A stretch of 64,000 nucleotides of DNA, from positions 2,099,001 to 2,163,000 of the forward strand of contig NC_092579.1 of assembly GCF_037975245.1 (NCBI RefSeq), given 5' to 3'. Positions within the stretch are counted from its first letter, which is position 1; each line of letters starts with the position of its first letter. Below, one piece after another: positions 47,385 to 59,078 of the stretch. The translations under genes were made by a program, and so were the position numbers. Below the pieces are notes generated by a model, which worked only from the letters and a program-made list of their open reading frames with translations, was not told the origin of the DNA and did no database searches. The stretch comes from Apostichopus japonicus (lineage: Eukaryota > Echinodermata > Holothuroidea > Aspidochirotida > Stichopodidae).

Positions 47385-48707
47385 CTAACTATTCCTACGT
47401 TGTTCCGGTGGCTTTCTCAAAGTAGGATTAAATGCATCTGGATTCATATTAAATTTTCTCATCCAATCTTTCTCACCGCACGCTTTACAACTACCAAGCC
47501 AACTCTTACCAAACGGATTGAATTTCATTTCAAGTTGTTCTTCGCCTTCAGATAATCTCTCGAGAAATTCTAGTAGGGCGCACGCACTCTCCTTAGAAGT
47601 GAAAGGGTAAACTCTTTTACTACTGTATGTAATTACATCACCGTGGCGCCTCCATTCATGGTATTTGTTGTAGAGGGTCGGGTTCCTCGAAAGTTTTCGT
47701 AAATATCCAGAGAGGTCTTCTAAAGACTCGAAATCACTTGCAAAGATACAAGAATTTGGTGGAGCGATCCTTTCGTAGTCTGACTTGGAGGGTCCAACCA
47801 CAATAGGGACTGACTGAAAGTCTGCTAACGAATTCCACAGCTTCTCACTGATGTATTCAGAGCAGCAACTGTTCTCTAAAGCAAGATTAAATTTGTATTT
47901 CTCGAGTATGTCTATCATGGCAGAACCTCGAGGAAGATGTTTATTTCCACATGCTCCATATGTATCTACAGGTACCAGTTTAGCTAAATTGTTAACGAAA
48001 CCAGTCCTATTCCAAAACTGATTGTCACAGTGACTACTAACCCATGAAATTATTTTTTTCTTTTTCCTAAAATAATTAGTCAATGGAATTGTCTTTCTTT
48101 CATCTCTAAATGGACGATATTCACCGAACGGTGCTAGTACGTTCGATAAAGAATGATAGCCAAATGACATGTTGAAACTGAAATGCCCGAAGCCAATGGG
48201 CCGATCTCCGTCGCGTATTTGCGGAGAGAAATATGCGCTCTCCGCCGTTGAATAAACCCAAATTTGCTGTCTGTTTCTCTTCTCCACAACTTTTTCCCAT
48301 AGTTTTGTATCCCTTAACCAGGCAGCGAAGATTATGATATCAGCGTTCGATAAGGCATCAATATCTCTATACGCAGATTTAACAGTTATTGTTCGCTTCG
48401 ACTTAGGACAGGAATAAACGGTTTGGCTCTTATCCAAGTTGGCTCGCACTAGCCAAAATGGGTTACAATTAAAAACTGCCATGTTGATATTTTTACGCAA
48501 TTCACTGTTTGTGCCTTTTCTCACAGCAACGTTAGGTCCCGCAGTTTGCCAGTTGTAACGTTGGCTATCATTATTGGAAATTCGCCATCTTCTAAGTAGA
48601 GAATTACGTCTCCATGGGCTGGATTCCTTGATCATGAGGTTCACCCCAAAGCAGGCAATAGTCCCAAGAATAAGGCAAACGAAGAAAAGTTTTTTCCAAC
48701 CGGACAT
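47385..48707 (-). CDS. Alpha-1,3-fucosyltransferase-like protein (GT10), intronless
   Basis: 440 residues in one exon. Type II Golgi layout: short cytosolic MSGWKK, membrane anchor LFFVCLILGTIACFGVNLMI (7-26), a stem, then the GT10 catalytic region. Family landmarks: IIIFAAWL (124-131), WVYSTAESAYF (150-160), FGHFSFNMSFGYHS (173-186), WVSSHC (222-227), the donor-binding block FNLALENSCCSEYISEKLW (273-291) and PIVVGPSKSDYERIAPPNS (301-319). NMS and NRT are possible N-glycosylation sites. GT10 enzymes move fucose from GDP-fucose to GlcNAc of glycans in the Golgi. Length and motifs fit an intact enzyme; the acceptor specificity (Lewis type or core) cannot be told. The single exon could be ancestral or retro-derived; no poly(A) trace was seen. 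Confidence 0.92.
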   Translation of the reverse strand: MSGWKKLFFVCLILGTIACFGVNLMIKESSPWRRNSLLRRWRISNNDSQRYNWQTAGPNVAVRKGTNSELRKNINMAVFNCNPFWLVRANLDKSQTVYSCPKSKRTITVKSAYRDIDALSNADIIIFAAWLRDTKLWEKVVEKRNRQQIWVYSTAESAYFSPQIRDGDRPIGFGHFSFNMSFGYHSLSNVLAPFGEYRPFRDERKTIPLTNYFRKKKKIISWVSSHCDNQFWNRTGFVNNLAKLVPVDTYGACGNKHLPRGSAMIDILEKYKFNLALENSCCSEYISEKLWNSLADFQSVPIVVGPSKSDYERIAPPNSCIFASDFESLEDLSGYLRKLSRNPTLYNKYHEWRRHGDVITYSSKRVYPFTSKESACALLEFLERLSEGEEQLEMKFNPFGKSWLGSCKACGEKDWMRKFNMNPDAFNPTLRKPPEQRRNS

Positions 48708-48708
48708 T

Positions 48709-48734
48709 ATTAACCGTTAACTGTTAACCGTTAT
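48709..48734. promoter_or_regulatory. Iterated TAACCGTTA/TAACTGTTA motif upstream of the FUT start
   Basis: TTAACCGTTAACTGTTAACC followed by GTTAT lies immediately upstream of the fucosyltransferase ATG. It contains three overlapping sites of the Myb type (AACNG on either strand). It could be a Myb-bound promoter element or part of the 5' UTR. Confidence 0.3.
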
Positions 48735-49034
48735 CATTTTACTATATTGAGGAACATGATATGACATAATAATGTTAGCTCTGTACGGTATTGTTAAAAA
48801 AAAAATTAGCACAACTGATAAAACTCCCAATTTTAAATCATACCAAACTGTCACGATTTTCTTTCCATGTGAAACATTCGGCTGTCTTGTAATCTGCGAG
48901 ATCCGTTTTCGAAAGGACGACTTTCTGCCTTTTATTCAGTATGAACTGTATTGCTATATAATATAATATATCATGCATTGACTCGCGGCTTCATTTTATG
49001 ACACCCAAAATAGTCTATACATATATAGGCCTGT

Positions 49035-49370
49035 ACGTACTATCTCGTTAGAAACACACACACAATATTTCCGCAAGCCTTTCCATCCATCTGAATGAGA
49101 AGAATGGTAATAATTACCGAACCTTGACCGTATCTGTATGTACGTGTTTTTCTGTAAAAAAAAAATGGCGTTCTTGTTTAAAGTCAATCTACGTACGTAC
49201 GTACTATCGTACGTACTATCTCGTTAGAAACACACACACAATGTTCGCTCAAGCGTTTCCATCCATCTGAATGAGAAGAATGGTAATAGTTACCGAATCT
49301 GACCGTATCTATATTTAGGTGTTGATCCGTAGAACAAATGGCGTTCTTGTTTAAAGTCAATGCATAGCGT
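49035..49370. repeat. 176-bp tandem duplication, two copies
   Basis: TATCTCGTTAGAAACACACA starts both copies (49041 and 49217). They continue through TTTCCATCCATCTGAATGAG and end ATGGCGTTCTTGTTTAAAGT. The junction has CGTACGTACGTACTATCGTA. It lies upstream of the fucosyltransferase gene. Short minus-strand ORFs here are duplicated by-products. Confidence 0.9.
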
Positions 49371-49957
49371 AGCATAAGCCTATGAAAAGCCCCATTGACT
49401 TACACACTAAATCATTAAATGAATGTGGTCTCTATGTCTAGATAGAATTTCTCACTAAATAAACGCTACCCATCACTGGATATAGCTGACAAGTTGGCCC
49501 TACATGGCACCATCACTTTTCCGTACCATGATCATGCATATTTTTTGCTATGAGAGCCGGACTCGTTTTCGCCGCTTGTATAAAAATTTCTTTCAATCAG
49601 TATTATAAGTAGACAATTTTCGTACTCTGCTCCTGGGAGACCTAATAGGGTCTAAAATTGCCTCAAATGACCCAATGTTTGCACCATATGTATAATTCCA
49701 CTCATGCTCTCCAAATCATATATAATATTTCTAAAAATATATATATATATAATATAAGAAAAAGATCTTCTCCTGCTGCTTTTAGGCACTTTTCCTGAAG
49801 ACCACTCCGGCGGATTGATATAGACTCTAATAGGAGTATGCCACCATAGCATTCTGGAACAGTGCTTACTGATCGAACGGACAAGACATGATGTTAAGTT
49901 TCCCATATCTAAACATTATGTAGTGTTCGTTTCATATTCTATCTTGAAATGTTTCAA
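49371..49957. other. No gene seen
   Basis: AT-rich, with a short (AT)n at about 49737-49752. ORFs have no recognised domain. Confidence 0.5.
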
Positions 49958-51178
49958 TAAGGTTAAGGTTAAGGTGGTAACACTTGGTAAAGCGCACATT
50001 ACTGTAAAAACACTCAATGGCGCTGAACAACAAAACAATTATAAAAACGAATTCTTAAGTAAATGAGTCTTTATAGCAGCTTTAAAAGTTGTGATGGTCT
50101 TCGAATTTCTTGTGTCGACGGGGAGAGCGTTCCAACGTCTAGGGCCAGCGACGCTGAAAGAGCGGCCTGCGAAACATTTGCGGCGTGTGAAAGGAACCTT
50201 GAGAAGGATGCCCTTTGACGAGCGTGTTGAACGACCAGGTGTCTTAATTTCCAGCAACTCGGACAGATAAGCTGGTGCTGAATTATGTATACACTTATAA
50301 ACGAGGAGGAGGATCTTGTACTCGGCACGAACATTGACGGGGAGGATATGCAACTCCTACAATGCTTCGGAGGCACTGTCATATTTTGATCTGCCGAGAA
50401 TCATTTTAGCCGTGTAATTTTGGATCCTTTGTAGAGGATGAAGTGTGGAGGCCGGGAGGTTGATAAAAAGACCATTGCAATAATCCATATGGGAGAAAAT
50501 CATGGCATTTGCAATTTTGAGACATGTCGACTTGTCCAAATATTTCCGGATCTTCTTCAGATTAAACATGGCGAGGGCTGATGCACGAGCTTTCATGGAA
50601 ATATGATGTTTGAGATTGAGGGTTTCATCCAAGTAAACACCTAGTAGCTTCACAATATCGGTACGACGGACGGGAGTGTCCCCAATGGATAAAACGTCTG
50701 TATTGCACTTTGATAGTTGGCGATTGCTTCCGAAAACGATAAACTCCGATTTTTCATCATTCATCTTAAGACGGTTAAATTGCATCCAGAGTTTCACATT
50801 TTCTAGAGTTGATGAAAGACCCCTGATTGACTCAAATTCTGAAGAAACATCTCCGGGTTTAAAACTGGAGTAGATACTGTGGTCATCGGCGTAGCCAATG
50901 AGGAATTGGTCATCACTGATACATGTGTTCATTGTGCTAGTATAGCAGGTGAAATATACTGGTCCATTTATACTACCCTGTGGTACGGAGAAATTGACCT
51001 TCATCGGCGTAGAAAGTGATTTGTTTAAACAAACAGCGAATTGTCTCTGAGATAAATACGACGATACCCATTTTCTAGCTACCCCGTGAACTCCGAAGCA
51101 CTTCTTGAGAATGTCCAATAACAGCTGGTGGTTGACTGTGTCAAACGCGGCACAATTGTTGAATCCAACACAGTAACC
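49958..51178 (-). mobile_element. CR1/L2-type LINE, 5'-truncated, minus strand
   Basis: Reading leftward from about 51175: NNCAAFDTVNHQLLLDIL, then VSSYLSQRQFAVCLNKSL, VPQGSINGPVYF, the catalytic box IGYADDHSIYSSF and WMQFNRLKMNDEKSEFIVFG. It continues with VKLLGVYLDETLNLKHHI, FSHMDYCNGLF and, after a frameshift near 50355, LPVNVRAEYKILLLVYKCIH and AGPRRWNALPVDTR. The 3' end carries a short CCTTAA microsatellite tail (49958-49975). It has no endonuclease and is inactive. The RT half is unusually well preserved. Confidence 0.88.
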
Positions 51179-52595
51179 GAATGTTATACAGTATTTCTAT
51201 TTTAGCATGGCCTATTCAGTATCATATATATATATATATATATATATATCATATCTTTTTATTTTTATTTTGTCAACTTTGTGACGTCCCCAAAGTGTTT
51301 TTGTGGGAAACTCCCCACCCCACCCCCCCCCCCCCCCTTCAGCTTTCCCTCTCTAGCTACGTCACTGGAAGAAATACGGCGACCAGATTGAACATTTCCG
51401 CACAAAAAAATAGACTTTTAATTTTTATCAGAATTTTAATTTCAATTTTATATTAAACGTCCTTCATTTCCTACATTATTTTGATATGGCTATTTCGACT
51501 TACTCTCAAAATTTCGACTACTTATCCTCAAATTTACTTGCAACTTAGGGTAAGGGTGGTATTCAGAATGGCGCAGTGACACCAACTACTAAGAATCATA
51601 GGGTACCATGAAACGGCAACGAAAGGTCAAAATAAAACTGGTTAAACGATTTCTGTGTTTCGGCAAAATTTCGACTTTGTATCATGAATTTTGATGAAAA
51701 ACCTTAAAACGTCTATGAATTTAGGAAACTTTCATGAAAAGTCGCATGAAACAAAAACAAAGGACGGTTAGTTGTCAATTTTTGAATTTGCGCAGTTATT
51801 TTACGCTGGTACCGATGTGCGATGTACTGTATGGGATGCGCCTGTTTTGTCACTTTCAACCTGTTCAAAATTAATCAAATAATTTTTATTATGAAAATTA
51901 TGTGATAGCCTACTGTCGTCTTTATTTTCCACTTTCAAATTTAGGAATTGCAAAATAATTTGGGCCTAAAACCATCTCCGCTGAAAACTAAATGGACTGT
52001 CTACCCATACACCCCCCCCCCCCCGCCCCCTTGACCCCACACACCTATACCTTCGCCGCAGATATTAGGTGTGCGTAGTATATAGATCGACATTGAATCA
52101 GTTTTTGCGTATATATCATGATCACTCCTGTAAACTTAAAGCGATCAGTACGTGTTTCCCAAATTTAAGCTCCGACCTTTCCAGCTTACTGCACTATAAT
52201 AAGTTCAGTGAAAATGACACCGCTCTATGCAATTTTCATATCAATATTCATTATTTTTATTGAGTTATCTGTCGTTAAAAATGTTGAGCTGAATAAAATC
52301 GCCAGATTTATTAACGAGTCTGTAGATTCTACAAATTTTAATCATAATTTTCAAGCCCCCACCCAACAGATCATGCGCCAATCAAATATAATGTTTTTTC
52401 TACGACCGTTTATGCCTAGGCTTACTTTTACTTTCGTGGCTAGCCTGTCTAACTGGTTGATGTAGCAGCCGGCAGCTCGCTGTAAGCAGAGAGTTGTTAT
52501 GGAAACTCCCAGCTGTATGTCGATCCAAGTTGTTCGCACGTTTCAACTTTATTCAACGAGCTTTGTGCAACTATTTCATATTGTGGTCTTCAAAA
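51179..52595. other. No gene seen
   Basis: It holds an (AT)n run (about 51222-51250), C-rich tracts at about 51324-51338 and 52010-52024, and short ORFs without recognised domains. Confidence 0.5.
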
Positions 52596-52765
52596 TAAAA
52601 TAAAACTGTTAGCAAACTGGTTATCCACTAGAGAGCCTGAGAATGTGTAAAAATAAGTTGGCCTGACGTTTCGATCCTAGCAGGATCTTCTTCAAATGCT
52701 GAACGACAAGTAACAGTAACAGAAGGGACACAAACACGCACAGAATACAGACAGGTTAATGAGCA
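52596..52765. repeat. Dispersed repeat, copy 2 (uninterrupted)
   Basis: It contains AATAAAACTGTTAGCAAACT, AGAGAGCCTGAGAATGTG, TTGGCCTGACGTTTCGATCC and AGAATACAGACAGGTTAAT without interruption. The copy at 19601-20540 has the same order but holds an inserted LINE fragment. Confidence 0.85.
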
Positions 52766-52929
52766 TGGTAATGTTAATGGCATAGTGTGGTCTTGTCAGA
52801 TGAATTTAGTCATATTGGGGTTACTATTTTTAGTGGAGTATCTTGGAACATTGTGTAATCAGAAATTTAAATTTTCACTTATTACCTTTTTTGGCAATGG
52901 TCCTGTGCATTCAGGCCTAGCCTAGGCCG

Positions 52930-55900
52930 TTTGATATATACACTCTGTGCACTGTTGGGCATTTTGGAATAATGCCATTGAGCCTATACTACTGACATTG
53001 GAATTGAAGCAGCTAGAAGAATCAAACGTTCCATTCATCCTCGTGGAAGTAGAGCTGGAACACACAACAGAGTAAGACCTAATCCAATCTACCCTCCTAT
53101 TGTGCCTACATGTGGGGTGACACAGACATTTCCCATTCAGACTATGATCCGTCGTGCTGTGAATGAGAGGATTTCGACAATTATTGAAATACCAACAAAG
53201 GTGAGACCACAGACAGAAACAGGATTTAGAAATAAACAATAATACATTAAACACAGTTGTTAGTCATCGTCCGAGTTACCTGACCAAGTCCAGTTACGTG
53301 GATCGTGATCGTATTCTGGTTTTTATCCCAAGACTTTCTGCTTATTTTCACGACCATTCAGCCAGGTGTTCGTTGTGGAACGCTCGATCTTTACAAAATA
53401 AACTTCCTGGACTGACGAACTCTCTAATTGCTAACAAAACGGATGTATTCATTTTGACTGAGACTTGGTTCAAAGATAATGATGATACCGTTGAGGGGAG
53501 ATTCAGATCTGTGTGTGATGGGTTCATCATCCATCAAGTCCCACGTAAAGGGCGGAATGGTGGCGGTATTGCTATTATCTCTAAGGCCGGTGTAAACAGT
53601 TCCTTAGATAAAACAAATGCGTTTAAAACGTCGTTTTAAAATACCAGATGCAAATGTGTCATTCTTGTCTGATGTCGTTCGTGTAATTGGGATATACCGC
53701 CCTACTTTATTGAAGTGGACTGTTGTAGATTTCATTGCTGAAATTTGCCTCGCTCTTGGAGAATATAATTTATGCAAGAGGTCGACTGCTCATCGTCGGA
53801 GATTTCAACATTCATGCTGATGATCGTAATGATAATGACGTACGCCATGAACTTCCTCGATCTGATATATTCTCACCATCTGATTCAACACGTCTCACGT
53901 CCTACTGACGAAAAGGGACATTCGTTAGATGTAATTATAACGAGGGCCGAGCATACATTTGTGAATACTATTGATTATGATCGGCTTTTACCATATCCGA
54001 CCACTGCTCCGTTCATTTTACCACGAATCTCACCAAGCCAAGCTGTGTAGAGGATACTCGCACCACTCGTAACGTTCGCAATATCGACATACCTGACTTC
54101 CGGAGACGACTTGCATCGGTGCTCTCGCTTACGGTTTCGCCTGAGAGCACTGCGACAGAACTGGTTCATTATTACAACACTAAAATGACTGTAGTCATGG
54201 ATGAAGTTGCACCACTTTCTACCAAGTATCATATAGACAAACCACGTGCACCTTGGTTCGACCGTGCATGCCACCTGGAGAAACGTCGTTAATCTTTGCG
54301 TAGCTGGGAAAGGAAATCGATAAAGACAGGAATGACAGTACACAGAGACATTTTCAAGGCTACCCGGAATGCTTCTCGGAATGGTCTTGACAAAGCGTAG
54401 AGATCGTATCATCACAAGAGAATAGTTGAAGCAGACCAAAAGACGATGTTCGACATATTAGACTCGATCATCATCGGTAACCGGAAGTCTATGGCATCTG
54501 TTTTACATGGGAACGTCGACGCAGCAAGTTTACCAAACATATTTGTAGAATTTTTCACCTCGAAGTCGAAGATCGAAAGTATCCGTCGGACACTTCCGCT
54601 AGTTCCACCGAGTGATCACTTCTGTCAGGCTCCGTCCGTGTTTGCTTCGTTCAGAACAACGACAAGTGATGAACTATGAAAATGAATATCTAGTCTTCTA
54701 AACAAGTCCTGCGAGCTCGATCCCATCCCGACATGACTTCTGAAAGACTGCAGTGTCCAGTTAGCACCGATTATCACCGAAATAATCAATTCATCCTTGA
54801 CGTCGGGTGAGTTCCCTGAGCTGTTGAAACATGCTCTTGTGAGGCCTCTGCTAAAGAAACATAATTTAGAACGGGACATCTTGAAGAACTACAGGCTAGT
54901 GTCCAATCTTGCCATTATTTCTGTGGTGAACTCAAAGAACATTTAACTCGTAATAATATGTATGCTAAATATCACACGGCTTATCTTGGTGGTCATTGCA
55001 CAGAGACTGCACTCCTGTTAAATTTGTCGGATGCTTTCGATACGATAGACCAGGGGTTCCCTAACTCGGGTGCATGAACCCCTATGCGTGAGTTCATCCC
55101 AAGGGTTCGTGAGACGTTTCTGAAAGTCAAAACTAGATTACTTTTTGTTGAACTGAAATCTGATATATCATATAATTTAGTAATGTACAAAAGCCGTACC
55201 AATTGACAAACTCTGTTCGCGTTCCATACGCATATGTTGCCATAAAAGTACCGTAGTACCGTGCATGTGATAAATAACTGAATTGTGAAACAGACACAGG
55301 CCGCATGACTTTGGTGAAGCTGGTGTACGCATGACAGTACGTCGTGAAGATAACGAGCTGATATGATCTTGAAGTTTCCAAATAAATATTTGTTCATCTC
55401 TTGTTTTTCTCATTACAATATTACACTATAAACTTGATCTTTCACGAAGCACTGTTATGCGTAATATAGTATAATAATGACTCAGATCGTGGGTCGAAAA
55501 GTTATGGGTTCGTGGACAACTCTAACATCCTTAGGGGGTTCGGGGGGGGGGGATAAAATTAGGGAAACCCTGCGATAGCCCATGACATACTGCTACATAT
55601 ATAGGTTGCGTTATCGGTTCGAGATCGATGGCGTGGTACATCAGCGGTTCAGTTCATATATATATGAGGGGGAGAACGCAGCAGGTGAAGGTTGGGTCTG
55701 TTGTGTCGAATGCCAAACCTTTAGATTGTGGTGTTCGCCAGGGTTCCGTGCTGGGACCAGTGTTATTCAGTCTGTACACAGTGCCTTCGGAGCATATAAT
55801 TCTCCGGCATGGTTTCCAGTATATGATGTATGCTGACGACACCCAGATGTACGTCACATATAATGGCGACCACTGAGTTCCTTTGAAAGCTATTGAAGAC

Positions 55901-56880
55901 TGTGTGGAGGAGATCCGCTGTTGGATGAGAGAAAATATGCTTGTATATATTAAACGACGGCAAAACTGAAATTGTTCATTTCTCATCGAAATTTCCTGGC
56001 AAAGGTCCTGTACCAAAGTGTGATGTGCAGAAAGGAGACGTCAATATATCCCCGTCTCGGCTAGTGTATGCAATCTTGTTGTGATCATGGACTCGGCTGG
56101 GACCATGTCGGCTCATATTTAAACTTGTGTATATCAGCTTTGTCTGCTTTGTGGAAGATAGGCAGTATATCAGAAAAATGCTAGATTAGAGCGCAACTGA
56201 AAAACTTATTCATGCTTTCATTACTTCCCGCTTTGATTACTGCAACAGTTTATTTTTGGCCTATACCTTTACAAGAAATCAAGAAATTACAGCGCATTAA
56301 AAATTCTGCAGCCCGCCTCGTTTACAAGAACAAAGAAATTTGAGTATTATATAACACCGGCCCATTCTCAAAGATCTCCAATGCCTTCCTGTCCAGCAGC
56401 GCGTTACTTTCAAGATTTTATATATTACACATAAACTTTTTCACGATGTGGCACCGGTCTACCTGGAGGAGCTTCTGAGTCAGCGTGTTCCTAGTCGTAG
56501 TTTACAGTAGCTCCTCCGACGGGCAATTCTGGCTCAATCAACCACGCTCACGTAATAATTTCTATGGTGAGCGTGCTTTTGCGACTTGTGCACCACGCCT
56601 ATGGAATAACCTTCCACATTTACTAACCTCAGAGGACGAGTTTTATCTTTGTTAATCTAAACTGAAGACTCATCTCTTTGAACATTATTTTTAATCAGTA
56701 TTGTTTATGTATTAATATTTTACGAAGTATTCTTATTCTTGTATCAGACAGTTTAACTTTTCTAATTTTTACTGAATTTGATAATTTTATTTCATTGCTT
56801 TCAATTTATATGTTGTACGACGCGTTGAGATGTTTCTACATGTAATGCGTCTTTAAAGAATATATTTTCATTACATTACA
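52930..56880 (+). mobile_element. CR1/L2-type LINE with endonuclease and RT remnants, split by a hAT
   Basis: The endonuclease part at about 53360-53600 reads SLWNARSLQNKLPGLTNSL, DVFILTETWFKDN and GRNGGGIAIISK. Later pieces are SRPTDEKGHSLDVIITR, then the RT with TSGEFPELLKHALVRPLLKK, LSDAFDTID, VRQGSVLGPVLFSLY and the catalytic MYADDTQMYV. The C-terminal end carries FHDVAPVYLEELL-type text at about 56430. It ends with a CATTA repeat (TTCATTACATTACATAAG). Frameshifts are frequent. The RT is interrupted at DAFDTID by the element at 55051-55572. Confidence 0.85.
55051..55572. mobile_element. Non-autonomous hAT element, 522 bp
   Basis: It begins CAGGGGTTCCCTAACTCGGG and ends TTAGGGAAACCCTG, the widespread hAT terminal motif. 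An 8-bp target duplication flanks it, CGATAGAC / CGATAGCC (7 of 8). It contains no transposase. It sits exactly within the RT frame of the surrounding LINE, between DAFDTID and HDILL. Confidence 0.9.
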
Positions 56881-57461
56881 TAAGTCCCTGCCCTTGTTTC
56901 TTTCTCTCTTTCTTACCGATGTAGCTTGCGAAATTGTGTCATTTCCTTCCATTGCAATGAATAAACAGGTGTTTTCAGACGTTTAATCCGTGGAAAGTAA
57001 AAAGTAGATGATACAAGTATAGGACTGCGTTAAAATATTGATCGGGCCGCATGTGTAGACTATTTTGTTTACATTTGTGTAATGAACATGCTGACTTAGG
57101 CGGTCGCAGTGATTTTACGGTTAAAATCGTTCGCGCCATAAGGGCTACAGAAAATAAATTTCTTTCTTTCGATTGCGACAGCTATTCTCCAGTAAACCCA
57201 CCTGGCCAGAGTGCATTTAGAATAAGATACACTGAATCTACTTAGGAAGTTTGTTTTCCGAAATTCATCAGCAAACATACAGTATTGAGACTTTAATAAA
57301 GATACAGAATTTTACGACCGAACTATGTATAATCCAGTGATCGCATCGTTGCGTATTTAAATATAAGATCCATACCTGAAATATAGATCAACATATCTTG
57401 GAATTCAAGGCAAAGATTATTGCAAAATCTGTTTTCAGGTTCAGATCTCGAATCAATATTG

Positions 57462-57465
<4 letters not shown>
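56881..57465. other. No gene seen
   Basis: AT-rich sequence with short ORFs and no motif. Confidence 0.5.
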
Positions 57466-57527
<62 letters not shown>

Positions 57528-57540
57528 CGAATCAGTATTG

Positions 57541-57573
<33 letters not shown>
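57466..57573. repeat. Two (TA)n microsatellites in a short duplication
   Basis: TA runs at about 57466-57524 and 57545-57573 are each preceded by (A)ATCA(A/G)TATTGTAAATATA. The duplicated leader suggests the block arose by tandem duplication or slippage. Confidence 0.9.
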
Positions 57574-57577
<4 letters not shown>

Positions 57578-59078
57578 ACACTGCGAGGTCGAAATAAAAA
57601 ACCTTTGTGCAGCTGATTGGGATGTATTTTGCCGTATTTAATTTATATTTTGTTCCTCTTATGCAAATTATTCCTACACGCAGCTGTGTAATTAATGAGC
57701 TGTATATATCTGCAGGGAATCCGAATTTATCAAGTTAACCGCCTCACCTCCAGAATAGCGCCAAACAGGAAGTGTTGAAAATAACACGCATATGAAGACT
57801 TTCTGAGCTTGTACGTAAATACTGAAACAAACGTGATAGAGAACTATTTATTGATACCCGTTTATTATGTAATATTGTAACATTGATACGAAATTTATAT
57901 TTGATAAAAAGAAAAAATATCATGACTCATGCGAAACAAAAACTCTTCATATGAATATTTATATATTTATATATATTTATATATATATTTAATAAAGACA
58001 AGGGGCATCGGCAATTGGGAGGGGGAGGGGGAGGGGGAAGGGGCTCGAACGAACACTTTACATTCAGAGACTATAAAGATATTTTGTTTTTATTCTTTCC
58101 AAAAGGTTTGACGTAGACAAAATTTAAACATACGAACAGCTCCTTTAACCGTGAGTTAAAAGGAAATCAAGCTACCCACATAATCGATAAATTTCCAGAA
58201 AATCCAGAAGATAAAAAATCATTCATACGAAATCACGTTTCATGTTTGGCGATTAAAACTGTGTCTGAAAAGGAAACTGTTTTGGTTTCCTGGGAAACCT
58301 GGATTTAATTTGATTTCCTGAAACGTTGATTTGTTTTTTACTTATTATTATTATTATTATTATTCAAACAGTTCAGCATAGTTTGGTTTTCAGCCTAGTC
58401 ATTTCCACAACATCGATTAGTATATATGAAGGCCGTATTGGAAGTTCTGGACGAGAAGGCAAAAACTATTTAAATAGCCTCAATGGGATCAAGTTTAACA
58501 CGAAAGGAATCCTGCAGGTAAAAGATTATTTTCTGCCCACTGGTCTGAACAAAGCTTCAGATAGGCCTTACTCAGTTTTATGACTTTTGCAAACTCTGTA
58601 AGATTATAATACCAAATATTACAAATGCATAGTAGGTTAATATTCAAATATTCAGATAGGTTTTTCCCACTGAAGAAGTATGACGATGAATCATTTGGTT
58701 AGAAAGTATGAAAATATTACCCCCCCCCCCCCAAGGTGTACCTCATTACTTGCCAAGAAAACAAGAATTCTCCTTCTCTATATAAGCCAGTAAGCTCTAC
58801 ACAGTTTACTGCTCCACTGTCTTACATATTACTTGTGATCAGTGTTACTAATTATTGTCACTTACTAATTAATTAGTTAATTATTGTCTCCATGTTATTA
58901 TTGCAGTAAGGTTATTTAACATTGACTAAATATTGTAGTTATTGTTTAATTGACTAGACATTCGCCTTGCAACATTACTTTAGAAACGCAAACAGGAATT
59001 TAGACTCCGCTCGGCTATAGATTTACTTATATATATATACTATTCCAAATATATATACTATTCCACGCTAAAGTACTT
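57574..59078. other. No gene seen
   Basis: It contains a purine tract of GGGGGA units (58018-58040), a short (ATT)n, a C-tract at about 58721-58733 and ORFs without recognised domains. Confidence 0.5.

Noticed and set aside
55051-55572. Minus-strand ORFs at 54993-55413 as a gene
   Set aside because: They lie inside or across the edge of the hAT element and have no domain.
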